A DNA stretch of 7,662 nt, taken from assembly GCA_012274205.1 (NCBI GenBank), contig JAAOZY010000229.1:1-7662 (forward strand), read 5' to 3'. This DNA is from Betaproteobacteria bacterium. Lineage in GTDB: Bacteria > Pseudomonadota > Gammaproteobacteria > Burkholderiales > SG8-39. The notes beneath the pieces are model-generated. The model made no database searches. It had not been told where the DNA came from and saw only the letters and a program-made list of their open reading frames with translations. The translations under genes and the position numbers were made by a program. Numbering within the stretch: position 1 is the stretch's first letter; each line of letters opens with the position of its first letter. This document shows positions 1 to 6,235 of the stretch, piece by piece.

Positions 1-185
1 AGGAAGCCGGCGACAATGTTCATCATCGTGGTCTTGCCGCAGCCCGAGGGCCCGATCACCGAAACGAACTCGCCGTCCCGGATACTGTAGGACACGTTGT
101 CCACCACCCGCAGCGGTCCGGAGGCGGTCTGAAAGTCGACCGACACGCCGTCGAACACGATCCGGTCCCTGGCGGCCGCGCTCAT
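1..185 (-). CDS. ABC transporter ATP-binding protein, N-terminal part (nitrate/sulfonate/taurine importer type)
   Basis: This is the ATPase subunit that powers a substrate-binding-protein-dependent importer at the cytoplasmic face of the inner membrane. Only the first 61 codons are inside the window; the gene runs off the left edge. The Walker A loop GPSGCGKTT is at residues 45-53, preceded by the usual first-strand segment (IVFDGVSVDF, residues 9-18) and the DGEFVSVIG strand. This wording is typical of the SsuB/TauB/NrtD group, but the Q-loop, signature and Walker B motifs lie outside. The ATG at 185 overlaps the permease stop as ATGA, which points to translational coupling and a shared mRNA. 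The permease-before-ATPase order leaves the substrate-binding protein to be found beyond the left edge or elsewhere. The substrate is unknown. Confidence 0.93.
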   Translation of the reverse strand, partial: MSAAARDRIVFDGVSVDFQTASGPLRVVDNVSYSIRDGEFVSVIGPSGCGKTTMMNIVAGF

Positions 186-940
186 GTAATGCGCTCCTGC
201 CAGGCCACCATCCGCCGCGCAAAGGCGCGCAGCGCAAAATCCATCGCCAGCGCAATAAAGCCGATGCAGATGATGCCGACGTAGATGATGTCGAGCTGGA
301 AGAACGAAGCCGCGTCCTGGATCAGCGCACCGAGCCCCTGCTGCGCGGCAATCAGCTCGGAGGCGACCAGCGTTGCCCAGGCGACCCCCAATGCGACGCG
401 CAGCGCGGTCAGCGTGTGCGGAACGGTAAGCGGTACGATGACTTTGAGGAAGATCTCGGAATCGCGTGCGCCGAGCGTGCGCGCCACGCGCACGTAGATC
501 GGGCTGATCTGCCCGATACCCTCGTACATCACGATGACCCCGGAAAAGAACGAGGCATAGAACAGGATCACCACCTTGGCGGTCTCGCCGATGCCGAAAT
601 AGACGATCACCAGCGGAATCAGCGCGATCGGCGGCAGGGCGCGGAAGAAATTGAGCAGGGGGTCGACGAACCGGCGCACCTCGCGGTACCAGCCAAGCAC
701 GAAGCTCACCGGTATCGCGACCAGGATGCCGAATAGAACGCCCAGGAGCACGCGCTGCGTCGACGCCCACAGGTCCCGCGGCAGCCTCTGGCCGGCCAAT
801 TCCCAGAATCGCTTCGCCACCGCCTGCGGCGTGGGCACCAGCGCCGGGTTGATCAGGCCGCTGTAGTGAATGCCGGTCCACAGGATCACTATCAGTGCCC
901 AGGGCGCGATGATCAGCGCAATGTGGCGCAGGAACCGCAA
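182..940 (-). CDS. ABC transporter permease, SsuC/TauC/NrtB type (BPD_transp_1)
   Basis: This is the membrane subunit of an importer for a small organic or inorganic anion-like substrate; the family covers sulfonates, taurine, nitrate, cyanate and pyrimidine precursors, and the sequence does not decide among them. It has 252 residues, the normal family length. Hydrophobic segments lie at about residues 7-25, 63-84, 101-118, 121-139, 183-199 and 218-236. The stretch PPIALIPLVIVYFGIGE (103-119) is a family hallmark, and the EAA loop that docks with the ATPase is seen as ARTLGARDSEIFLKVIVP (153-170), with its conserved glycine at 157. The start codon is TTG, chosen because a strong AGGAGGAGGT lies 6 bases upstream and the N-terminus then fits the family. 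The stop overlaps the ATPase start. The dehydrogenase gene upstream on the same strand is 190 bases away and probably a separate unit. Confidence 0.95.
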   Translation of the reverse strand: MRFLRHIALIIAPWALIVILWTGIHYSGLINPALVPTPQAVAKRFWELAGQRLPRDLWASTQRVLLGVLFGILVAIPVSFVLGWYREVRRFVDPLLNFFRALPPIALIPLVIVYFGIGETAKVVILFYASFFSGVIVMYEGIGQISPIYVRVARTLGARDSEIFLKVIVPLTVPHTLTALRVALGVAWATLVASELIAAQQGLGALIQDAASFFQLDIIYVGIICIGFIALAMDFALRAFARRMVAWQERIT

Positions 941-1130
941 CTCGAGACCTCCTCCTGGACCGAAACCGACTTGCGCGGGGCCGGCCTGCCGTCACCCGCA
1001 GTCGAAAGGTATCATAGTTAGAACCTTATGCACAATAGGCCTGCGTCCGATGCCGGACACCGCTGCGCAAAGGCGGCGGCAGGATTCCGGCGCCGCGCCG
1101 CTCGCGCTTATGCCTGCGGCAGCCGGGCAT
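941..1130 (-). other. Intergenic region between dehydrogenase and permease genes
   Basis: The region holds no gene that I can support. Directly after the dehydrogenase stop, an imperfect hairpin (1110-1130, ATGCC pairing with GGCAT, about 7 pairs including one wobble) could mark the transcript end, but it has no T run behind it. A TATGAT hexamer on the minus strand (1011-1016) resembles a -10 element for the ABC genes; no convincing -35 lies 15-18 bases upstream of it. I see no riboswitch-like structure before the permease. Confidence 0.3.
947..956 (-). promoter_or_regulatory. Strong ribosome binding site that decides a TTG start
   Basis: On the minus strand AGGAGGAGGT ends 6 bases before the TTG at 940. 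This near-perfect anti-16S match is the main reason to accept the TTG as the permease start rather than an internal ATG, which would cut into the first membrane segment. Confidence 0.75.
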
Positions 1131-1982
1131 TCAGCGCACCCACTCCTCGCTGCGTTCCCACAGCGCCCGCGCCAGTGCCGCGTCGCGCGCGACCCGGCTG
1201 GGCGTCCTCGGGCGGCATTCGTCGTAATAGAGCCCGGTCTCAGCCGCGACGCTCGGCGAAGTGGCGCAGTGCAGGCTGGTGCGCGCGCCCTGTTCCGCGG
1301 AAATCAAGGGCAGCTTCAGCAGCCAGCGCAGCGGCCAGGGCACGGCGCGCCAAACCTCGGTGGCCACCACGCCCGGGTGCAGGGAGTAGGTCGTAACGCC
1401 GCTGCCCGCGAGGCCGCGGCCGAGTTCCGCGCTGAACAGCACGTTGGCGAGCTTGGATACGCTGTACTCCTGCACGCCCGTAGCCGTGCGCGTGGGCTTG
1501 CGCGCCGCTTCCCAGTCCATGCCCTTGGCGCGATAGTGCGCCTTGCTCGCCACGGTGACGATGCGCGCCGGCGCCGACGCGCGGATGCGCTCGAGCAGCA
1601 GCTGCGTGAGCAGGAAATGCCCAAGGTGGTTGACGCCGAAGGCGAGCTCGAAGCCTTCCTTGGTTGAGCCGCGCGCGCCGGCAAGGCCCGCATTATTGAT
1701 CAGGAGGTGCAGCGGCAGGCCGCGCGCCAGGAAGGTCTGCGCGCATTCGCGTATGGAGGCGAAATCGCCCAGATCGAGCGGCAGCAGTTCGGCTTTGCCG
1801 CCATCGGATTGGGCGTGGATCTCGTCGAGCACGCCCTGCGCGCGCTCAGCGGAGCGGCAGGCGACGAAGACGTGGGCACCCTGCTTTGCCAGCGCGACGG
1901 CCGTGACCCGCCCTATGCCGGAGTTTGCGCCGGTGACTAGAGCGATCCGTCCTGCCAGGGGTGTAGATTTTGCCTGCGTCAT
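1131..1982 (-). CDS. Short-chain dehydrogenase/reductase, retinol dehydrogenase/WWOX-like subgroup
   Basis: This is a cytoplasmic NAD(P)H-dependent oxidoreductase of the classical SDR fold, 283 residues long. The cofactor motif TGANSGIG is at residues 17-24, NNAG at 96-99, and the catalytic set is complete: Asn118, Ser146, Tyr173 and Lys177 (YSVSK). Arg43 just after the second strand (ACRS) favours NADP(H) over NAD(H). HPGVVATEV (202-210) and the extended middle around 150-172 resemble the retinol dehydrogenase/WW-domain oxidoreductase-like branch, a group with very broad substrates, so no substrate is proposed. The ATG start at 1982 is preceded by AAGGAGG with 7 bases spacing. A GATAAT hexamer on the minus strand (2025-2030) could be a -10 element, but the -35 is poor. 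There is no sign of functional linkage to the transporter beyond the shared strand. Confidence 0.95.
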   Translation of the reverse strand: MTQAKSTPLAGRIALVTGANSGIGRVTAVALAKQGAHVFVACRSAERAQGVLDEIHAQSDGGKAELLPLDLGDFASIRECAQTFLARGLPLHLLINNAGLAGARGSTKEGFELAFGVNHLGHFLLTQLLLERIRASAPARIVTVASKAHYRAKGMDWEAARKPTRTATGVQEYSVSKLANVLFSAELGRGLAGSGVTTYSLHPGVVATEVWRAVPWPLRWLLKLPLISAEQGARTSLHCATSPSVAAETGLYYDECRPRTPSRVARDAALARALWERSEEWVR

Positions 1983-2168
1983 ATCGAGCCCTCCTTCATT
2001 TTCCCCAGATGGCGGTCATACTTGATTATCCGGCGCAAAGACGCGCGCCAGCTTTGCGATCGCCGCATCAATATCACGAATCGCGCGGCTCGTCTCGATT
2101 CTATGCGCGGCTTGCCCCATGTCGACGCCGGCGCCTGTTCCCCGGACCGGCAAATCCGGCACAGGCTC

Positions 2169-2450
2169 CTAGGACATGTCAGGCCATCGGCCGATCGCGC
2201 GGCGATGAGTATCGAGCGGCGGGGAGATCTGGCCGATCTGTTCGACAGCGTGTTCGAATTTTCCCCGACGACGCGCACGGACATCCTGGTCGCGCACTTT
2301 GGCGCCGATCATGATCGCCTCGACCCGGAGCACAAGCAGCGCCGGGGCGGTTTCATCCTGCAAGCCGCAGAGCAACGCCAGCGGCATGATTAGGATCAGG
2401 ATGCCGGCAAGCACGGATACCAGGGGAGCGGGGGCCAGGTGGAGATTCAT
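2169..2450 (-). pseudogene. DUF3096-like small membrane protein, truncated or chimeric
   Basis: The first 23 residues, MNLHLAPAPLVSV followed by LAGILILIMP, match the opening of the DUF3096 family as I know it: very small (about 45-60 residue) inner-membrane proteins that continue after IMP with a second hydrophobic helix. Here the frame instead runs into about 70 polar, arginine-rich residues ending at 2169, with no second membrane helix in any of the three minus frames. The start looks genuine: AAGGGA lies 7 bases before the ATG at 2450. The break is near 2380. Downstream of it both strands are open; a plus-strand frame (2205-2393) has similar GC at third positions, so the tail may be antisense to a fragment of something else. 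The likely reading is a deletion or recombination remnant. It could also still be a short functional protein with an altered tail, or an assembly join. Confidence 0.5.
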
Positions 2451-2627
2451 CGAGGCGTCCCTTCTTGAATGGAACTGGCGGACGATATCCTGCGATTCAG
2501 TCGTTCATGGGAGCGGTGCGCCGAAAACGAAGTCAGGTCCGCGCGCTCGCGTACATAGAAACGGCGATTTCGCACCATGAGCGCAGGGTCCTGCCGCGTC
2601 TATCCGGCCGTCGAAACCCACGCAATT

Positions 2628-3674
2628 TCATAGCGGCGGAGGCGGCGAGTCCGCGTCATGCATGCGATCAAGAGTCGCCACGGCCCATACCGAAAAATGC
2701 GCGAACTGCTTTTGCCCGATTCCAGTCGCGCCTTTTTCCAGGTACAAGGCCCAAGCCCAATCAGGCTCGAACAGGCTTGTGGTAGACGACCAATAAATCT
2801 CCTGCACATCGGCGAAAGGATGCCCAAACGGCAACGCCGGGCTGTGCGCAGCGCAATCCACCAGCACCTCCAGTTCGTTGATCGTTGGCAAGCGCCAAAC
2901 ACTTTCTGTACCTGGGCGGTTATGCGCGGCCACCGCCGCCAAGGCCTCGCGCCAGACCACCGGATGCGATGTGAGGTTCGCGTCGCGCCGCCAGAGCAGG
3001 CGCGTGAGACGGTCCAGTACGCCGGCATGGAGAATTTCGAAGCGTGGTTCAGGCCACGGCGCGCCGTAACAGAATTCCCCGTCCTGACCGGAGCCGATGC
3101 ATGAAATGATTTTGCCGGCGGCGTCGTAGCACAGGCATTGGCCGGTGCGCGGGACAACGCCCAGACCTTCGCCGCGCACCGGCCATAGCATGAAGGATTG
3201 ATCTTTGCCGCCGTAAAACATGCGCGCGCCATCGAGTGCCACGTACCAGGCGTGCGCCGGACTGATTGCTGCCGTCGTCGCGGTCCAGTACCAGCCATTG
3301 AACACATTGATGAACGGGTGTCGTTCTGGCAGCGCCGGCCGTTTGGTTTGCAGACTGAGCAAACTGCGCAACTCACGACGATTGGGCAGGCGCCAATCGC
3401 GCTGCCCGAAGCGCCGTTCGCGGTTCATGCTTGCTACGAATTCGAGCGCTTCCTTCCAGCTGAGTGGAAATTCCGCCAGATTGGCATTGCGACACCAGAT
3501 CAGGCCGGTCAGCCGATCCATGACCTCGTCGCCGCGCAAGTCGAATCGCGGTTCCGGCCAGGATTCGCCGACGTGAAACGCGGCGTCCTGGCCGGAACCT
3601 GCGCACGGTATCTCGCGTCCATCGTCGGCATGACAGGTGCGTTGGCCAGTATGCAGATAATGGAGAGAGCTCAT
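2628..3674 (-). CDS. Protein with two tandem DUF1566 (Lcl C-terminal) domains
   Basis: This 348-residue protein is an internal duplication. Copy 1 spans about residues 9-170 and copy 2 about 177-335. Landmarks repeat at an offset of 165-168: TGQ (9/177), GSGQD (26/194), WPEPRF (39/207), DRLT followed by a Trp (53/221), WRLP (94/260), YW before a Thr/Ser-rich stretch (129/294) and the closing Trp (164/330). The pattern TGL[IL]W, W..AL, WRLP..REL, YWT/S.TT and a final W.VRG is that of DUF1566, which has a C-type-lectin-like (FGE-sulfatase-related) fold and is usually found in exported or surface proteins. No signal peptide is seen, and an in-frame stop 11 codons upstream rules out a longer N-terminus, so the product may be cytoplasmic or exported by an unusual route. 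A GGAG lies 6 bases before the ATG. The C-terminus ends in SPPPPL. The biological role is unknown. Confidence 0.85.
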   Translation of the reverse strand: MSSLHYLHTGQRTCHADDGREIPCAGSGQDAAFHVGESWPEPRFDLRGDEVMDRLTGLIWCRNANLAEFPLSWKEALEFVASMNRERRFGQRDWRLPNRRELRSLLSLQTKRPALPERHPFINVFNGWYWTATTAAISPAHAWYVALDGARMFYGGKDQSFMLWPVRGEGLGVVPRTGQCLCYDAAGKIISCIGSGQDGEFCYGAPWPEPRFEILHAGVLDRLTRLLWRRDANLTSHPVVWREALAAVAAHNRPGTESVWRLPTINELEVLVDCAAHSPALPFGHPFADVQEIYWSSTTSLFEPDWAWALYLEKGATGIGQKQFAHFSVWAVATLDRMHDADSPPPPL

Positions 3675-3715
3675 GATTGCTCCACTGAGCCGGGAAAAGC
3701 AGGTTCAAACTACAG

Positions 3716-3745
3716 AGAATACGGAAGCCACGGAGTGCGTAACAA
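3716..3745 (-). promoter_or_regulatory. Candidate sigma-70 promoter for the DUF1566 gene
   Basis: On the minus strand TTGTTA (3740-3745) and TATTCT (3716-3721) are separated by 18 bases, each matching four of six consensus positions. A start site near 3709 would give a leader of about 35 bases. This is a weak-to-moderate match in the most AT-rich stretch near this gene. Confidence 0.35.
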
Positions 3746-3750
3746 TCATC

Positions 3751-3769
3751 AGGAGAACTGTTTTCTCCT
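3751..3769. repeat. Perfect 7-bp inverted repeat upstream of the DUF1566 promoter
   Basis: AGGAGAA (3751-3757) and TTCTCCT (3763-3769) form a perfect palindrome with a 5-base centre. It lies 5 bases upstream of the candidate -35 of the DUF1566 gene, a usual place for an activator or repressor site. No T run follows on either strand, so a terminator is less likely. Confidence 0.35.
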
Positions 3770-3930
3770 AGTGGGTGAATTTGGAAAAGCCACCCATACG
3801 TTGTTTTCGCGAATTGGGCGACGAGCCCCATTCTTTCAGGGCGCCTGGTTTCATTCGCTATTCCCCGAAATTATGATCGATTGAAGCGCGGGGCCCGAGT
3901 CAATCCAGAATCCGATGGTCGAGGTGATGC

Positions 3931-4125
3931 TCACGCGCCTGTCGCTGGACGTGCTATCGCCGAGGCTTCGGATGGCGCCAGATTGCCGCCCTCCTCCTCC
4001 CAGCTGCGCAACTCTTCCTTGTGCTGCTGGTTCTCCGTCTGGCGCGTATGGCGGCCGATGGCATAGGCGGCGGCCGTGCATCCGGCCAGCGCCAGTGAAA
4101 GATAGTACAGTCGGTTGCTGGTCAT
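3931..4125 (-). CDS. Small single-pass membrane protein, function unknown
   Basis: A 64-residue protein with a short N-terminus (MTSNR), one hydrophobic helix at about residues 6-23 (LYYLSLALAGCTAAAYAI) and a polar, charged tail rich in Glu/Gln (QQHKEELRSWEEE). The C-terminal tail is probably soluble and helical. The ATG at 4125 is preceded by GAGAAG, a modest ribosome binding site. I do not recognise a family. Its amphipathic architecture is more protein-like than the overlapping frames on either strand, which are arginine-rich and without pattern. It stands alone: 81 bases separate it from the upstream unknown gene and 256 from the DUF1566 gene downstream. Confidence 0.6.
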   Translation of the reverse strand: MTSNRLYYLSLALAGCTAAAYAIGRHTRQTENQQHKEELRSWEEEGGNLAPSEASAIARPATGA

Positions 4126-4206
4126 GGTCTTCTCGTTTGAGTCGTATTCCGCGATTTTCGCGCGGTGTCAGCAAGGCGTCCGAGCCTGTCCTTGAACCGT
4201 TTTGGG

Positions 4207-4509
4207 CTATAGCTTGATCCCTTCAACTAACTCGCGCCCTTTGACGAACCCGAGGTCCTCCGTCACCGCTTGCGTGGAGTAGAAGCTTTCCGGGTCTGAA
4301 TCGGCGCTCGCGCATTCCTGCGCGGTCGGTCCAGCGCCATTCTCGGTGATTCTTACTTTGAAATCCCATTGTTGCCCGTGGCCGGGAAGCCCTTCATTCT
4401 TATTGGATCGCAGTGCGGTGCACACATGAATCTGCTTGCCGTGGTATTCCTGCGTTTTCCATTGCTGCGGCTCAGCCGGCGATTTGCGCTTAAGCGTGAT
4501 GGTGTCCAT
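4207..4509 (-). CDS. Hypothetical 100-residue protein
   Basis: A small soluble alpha/beta-looking protein with no signal peptide or membrane segment. A pattern is visible: YHGKQIHV (22-29), WDFKVRI (48-54), a polar loop, then GFVKGRELVEGI (87-98). This layout (Y-x-G-x-x-I-x-V, W-D-F-x-V-x-I, closing helix with G-R-E) recalls small beta-sheet proteins of unknown function in beta- and gammaproteobacteria, but I cannot assign a family with confidence. Two cysteines (30 and 66) are present. The ATG at 4509 has GAGGA 8 bases upstream. The 238 bases before it, up to the next gene's stop, show no convincing promoter. Downstream, a short hairpin at 4149-4165 (CCGCG/CGCGG) lacks a T run. Confidence 0.65.
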   Translation of the reverse strand: MDTITLKRKSPAEPQQWKTQEYHGKQIHVCTALRSNKNEGLPGHGQQWDFKVRITENGAGPTAQECASADSDPESFYSTQAVTEDLGFVKGRELVEGIKL

Positions 4510-4747
4510 TGATGCGTCCTCATGCGGTTAGAACGGATTGATCGGATGCGAATGATCATCGCAACCGCAATGGTGATCGCATCGATTGCGGGAATCCGTT
4601 CGCCAGCGCACGTACAAAGCAATAAGTTCTGGATGGAGGCCAAACAAGAGCCTTGTTTTCGCGCTTTGCGTCCGCCATTGCACACGCCGCCCATTCCCCG
4701 GCAGCACATCGCGTGCAGTTCCAGGCCCGGACCCCGGTGCCTGTTCG

Positions 4748-5281
4748 CTAACTCGGCCTCGTTGATCGGGCGGATAGCTCCGTTCCCGAAGGTTTCCAGT
4801 CAGTGATTTGAAGCCTGAACGACTCGAGCTCTGCAACTACGCCGGCGATCCGCTGGAAATAGGGCTCGAATGACTCAAGCGCCTGATCTCTCCCCATAGC
4901 CTGCCTGCGCGAACTGCCATTGCACTTCAGCTTTGCCTCGTCTTGCACCAGCGCGCCGACATCGGCGCCGCGCACCAGCAGGGCATACGTAGAACGAATG
5001 AGCCTATTTCGAAGCGCTCCGATGGCGCGACACTCCTCCATCAACTTGTGAAACCGCGCCTTCACCTCCCCCCGGTCAGGCTCGCGCAGCCGATCAACAG
5101 AGACGGCATACTCTGCGTCGATTGCCTTGACGAGCCGGGGATACTCAGTTTCCGCCGGAAGGATTTCCATGGCGTAATCCTTCCCGGCGATTACGCTGAA
5201 GAATTCGACCAGCGAATTCTCCAGTTCCTGGAACTGGATTACAAACTTCCCCAGTTCGCGGTAGTGCGCGCCATTCGTCAT
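4748..5281 (-). CDS. Hypothetical helical protein with a degenerate HEPN-like RN motif
   Basis: A 177-residue soluble, mostly helical protein. The N-terminal helices (YRELGKFVIQFQELENSLVEFF, residues 7-28) and the segment ECRAIGALRNRLIRSTYALL (83-102) resemble the layout of HEPN-like helical bundles, in which an R-N-x(3)-H-S type motif follows a long helix. Here the expected histidine is Arg96 (R91-N92 ... R96-S97), so an active RNase is doubtful. The likeness is my own impression and not a family assignment. A further helix is predicted at about 132-158. The ATG at 5281 has only a weak GGGG upstream, inside a short hairpin (5282-5300) that directly abuts the start. No partner gene typical of toxin-antitoxin pairs sits beside it: the next gene on the same strand is 238 bases away. 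It is the first gene of the minus-strand accessory string. Confidence 0.7.
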   Translation of the reverse strand: MTNGAHYRELGKFVIQFQELENSLVEFFSVIAGKDYAMEILPAETEYPRLVKAIDAEYAVSVDRLREPDRGEVKARFHKLMEECRAIGALRNRLIRSTYALLVRGADVGALVQDEAKLKCNGSSRRQAMGRDQALESFEPYFQRIAGVVAELESFRLQITDWKPSGTELSARSTRPS

Positions 5282-5302
5282 TTGTTGCGTGCCCCAACAA
5301 TG

Positions 5303-5330
5303 TTTATGCGGACAAAAGACCGCATATCAA
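5303..5330 (-). promoter_or_regulatory. Candidate promoter with an operator-like palindrome for the 177-residue protein
   Basis: On the minus strand TTGATA (5325-5330, five of six) and CATAAA (5303-5308, four of six) are 16 bases apart. Between and overlapping them lies a perfect 7-bp inverted repeat, TATGCGG (5305-5311) and CCGCATA (5320-5326), with an 8-base centre. A protein bound there would block polymerase, so repression is a natural inference. Confidence 0.35.
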
Positions 5331-5556
5331 GCAGTAAGGCTGACAGTCCTTGCAACTGTAATTAGATACCTGCGCTGCATGACGCACCGTGCGACGGCAC
5401 ACATACAATGAATAAAGCGGCTGATGTCGGAGGTATTGAGCGTCTACGGGAGGCAAGCGCGGAGGTTCCTCGCCGAAACGCCATGGCTCGATGCGAACAC
5501 GGTGCCGGTTACCGCCGCGGGCTGCGTTGCCGGACACCGTGCCGCGCGTACCCCTC

Positions 5557-5571
5557 TTTACAATACTTTAC
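5557..5571. promoter_or_regulatory. CpxR-type box (GTAAA-N5-GTAAA on the minus strand)
   Basis: The plus strand reads TTTAC-AATAC-TTTAC, so the minus strand reads GTAAA-GTATT-GTAAA. This is an exact match to the enterobacterial CpxR recognition pattern GTAAA-N(4-8)-GTAAA. The 10-base period places both half-sites on one helix face, as OmpR-family dimers require. It lies 82 bases before the Spy-like start codon, upstream of a -10-like TATAGT, and an OmpR-family regulator gene is two genes downstream. Binding by that regulator is an inference. Confidence 0.6.
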
Positions 5572-5603
5572 CCAGCGGATAAATCGCGGCAACGAGCGGC
5601 CCC

Positions 5604-5609
5604 TATAGT
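5604..5609 (+). promoter_or_regulatory. Candidate -10 element of the Spy-like gene
   Basis: TATAGT matches five of six -10 positions. The hexamer 17 bases upstream (AAATCG) is a poor -35, as is common at activator-dependent promoters. A start site near 5616 would centre the CpxR-type box at about -52 and leave a leader of about 37 bases. An alternative uses TTTACA (5557-5562) as -35 with TAAATC at 5580-5585, in which case the box would overlap the -35. Confidence 0.35.
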
Positions 5610-5652
5610 GCAGCGTATGGACGATGTCGTCCTCCACTGAAAGGAACGGAAC

Positions 5653-6231
5653 ATGGAAACGAAACCGGGCAACACGCAAGCCGAGTCGCAGAATGCGAAT
5701 CAGGGCGCCGCGCAGCATTGCGGCGCGCATGGCAAAGGACGGCGTCGCGGCGCCTTCATTTTCACGCTGGCGGTCGCATTGGCAGCCGGTCTGGCCGGTG
5801 GTTACGTCGGCACGAGTTTTGCCCATGGCGGACCCGGGCACTCGCGCGAGGGCATGCCGACGGACCCGGCGAAAATGGACCAGCGCGTCGAGCACATGAT
5901 CAATCGCCTGGCTTCCAAGGTGGATGCCAGCGCCGAGCAGAAGGACAAGCTCGCTGTAATCGCCAAGAGCGCGGCGAAAGACCTCGCGCCGCTGCGCGAA
6001 AAGGCGCGGGCTGCGCGCAAGGAGGCGATCGGGCTGCTCGCCGCAGCTAGCGTGGATCGCCCCGCACTCGAGCGGCTGCGCGCGGAGCAGATCCAGCTCG
6101 CCGACAGCGGCAGCAAGCGGCTCACGCAGGCGCTCGCCGATGCAGCCGATGTGCTAACACCCGCACAGCGCACGAAACTTGCCGAGCGCATGCAGCACGG
6201 CCATCGCCGGGGCGCTTGGCACCGCGGCTGA
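5653..6231 (+). CDS. Spy/CpxP-like periplasmic LTxxQ protein
   Basis: A 192-residue envelope-stress accessory protein. It has a 33-residue polar N-terminus, a hydrophobic segment at about residues 34-50 behind a KGRRRG cluster, and a possible signal-peptidase site after TSFA (residue 57); if uncleaved it would be membrane-anchored. The rest is helical and charged, with the family motif LTPAQR at 168-173 and a degenerate first copy at about 90-97 (VDASAEQK). Spy and CpxP bind unfolded envelope proteins or damp the CpxA sensor; ZraP and CnrX relatives bind metals. Histidines cluster in QHCGAHGKG (21-29), HGGPGH (58-63) and the tail QHGHRRGAWHRG (181-192), which allows metal binding. AAGGA lies 7 bases before the ATG. 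The CpxR-type box upstream and the two-component genes downstream suggest a Cpx-like role. Which of chaperone, sensor inhibitor or metal-binding protein it is cannot be told from sequence. Confidence 0.85.
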   Translation: METKPGNTQAESQNANQGAAQHCGAHGKGRRRGAFIFTLAVALAAGLAGGYVGTSFAHGGPGHSREGMPTDPAKMDQRVEHMINRLASKVDASAEQKDKLAVIAKSAAKDLAPLREKARAARKEAIGLLAAASVDRPALERLRAEQIQLADSGSKRLTQALADAADVLTPAQRTKLAERMQHGHRRGAWHRG

Positions 6232-6235
6232 TAAC

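Larger units (their letters stand above)
5282..5652. other. Divergent intergenic region
   Basis: These 371 bases separate the minus-strand accessory string from the plus-strand envelope-stress cluster. The left end holds a start-abutting hairpin (TTGTTG/CAACAA, 5282-5300) and the palindromic promoter candidate at 5303-5330. The middle (about 5331-5497) shows nothing I can support; open frames there on both strands have no domain pattern. A larger stem-loop follows at 5498-5541 (CACGGTGCCGG pairing with CCGG-A-CACCGTG, one bulged base, 21-base loop). The right end holds the CpxR-like box and the -10 element of the Spy-like gene. Confidence 0.5.

Noticed and set aside
870..1667. A 265-codon plus-strand open frame opposite the dehydrogenase gene.
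   Set aside because: It lies antisense to an SDR with all catalytic motifs and shows only low-complexity Arg/Ala/Pro sequence.
2628..3674. Diversity-generating retroelement target, suggested by the lectin-like fold.
   Set aside because: No reverse transcriptase, template repeat or GC-rich variable-repeat terminus is visible in the window.
3198..3884. A 228-codon plus-strand frame opposite the DUF1566 gene, and the 258-codon minus frame at 2600-3376.
   Set aside because: Both overlap the DUF1566 frame, whose duplicated motifs prove which frame is real; neither shows any pattern of its own.
4149..4165. CCGCG/CGCGG hairpin after the 100-residue gene as a terminator.
   Set aside because: The stem is only 5 pairs and has no T run on the minus strand.
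4522..4806. A plus-strand frame with a hydrophobic, signal-peptide-like start (MRMIIATAMVIASIAGI).
   Set aside because: It runs antisense into the end of the 177-residue gene, loses all pattern after residue 30, and has no convincing ribosome binding site; chance is more likely.
5408..5608. A 66-codon plus-strand frame in the divergent intergenic region.
   Set aside because: It runs through the stem-loop and the CpxR-type box, has no ribosome binding site that I can support, and its sequence is arginine-rich without pattern.
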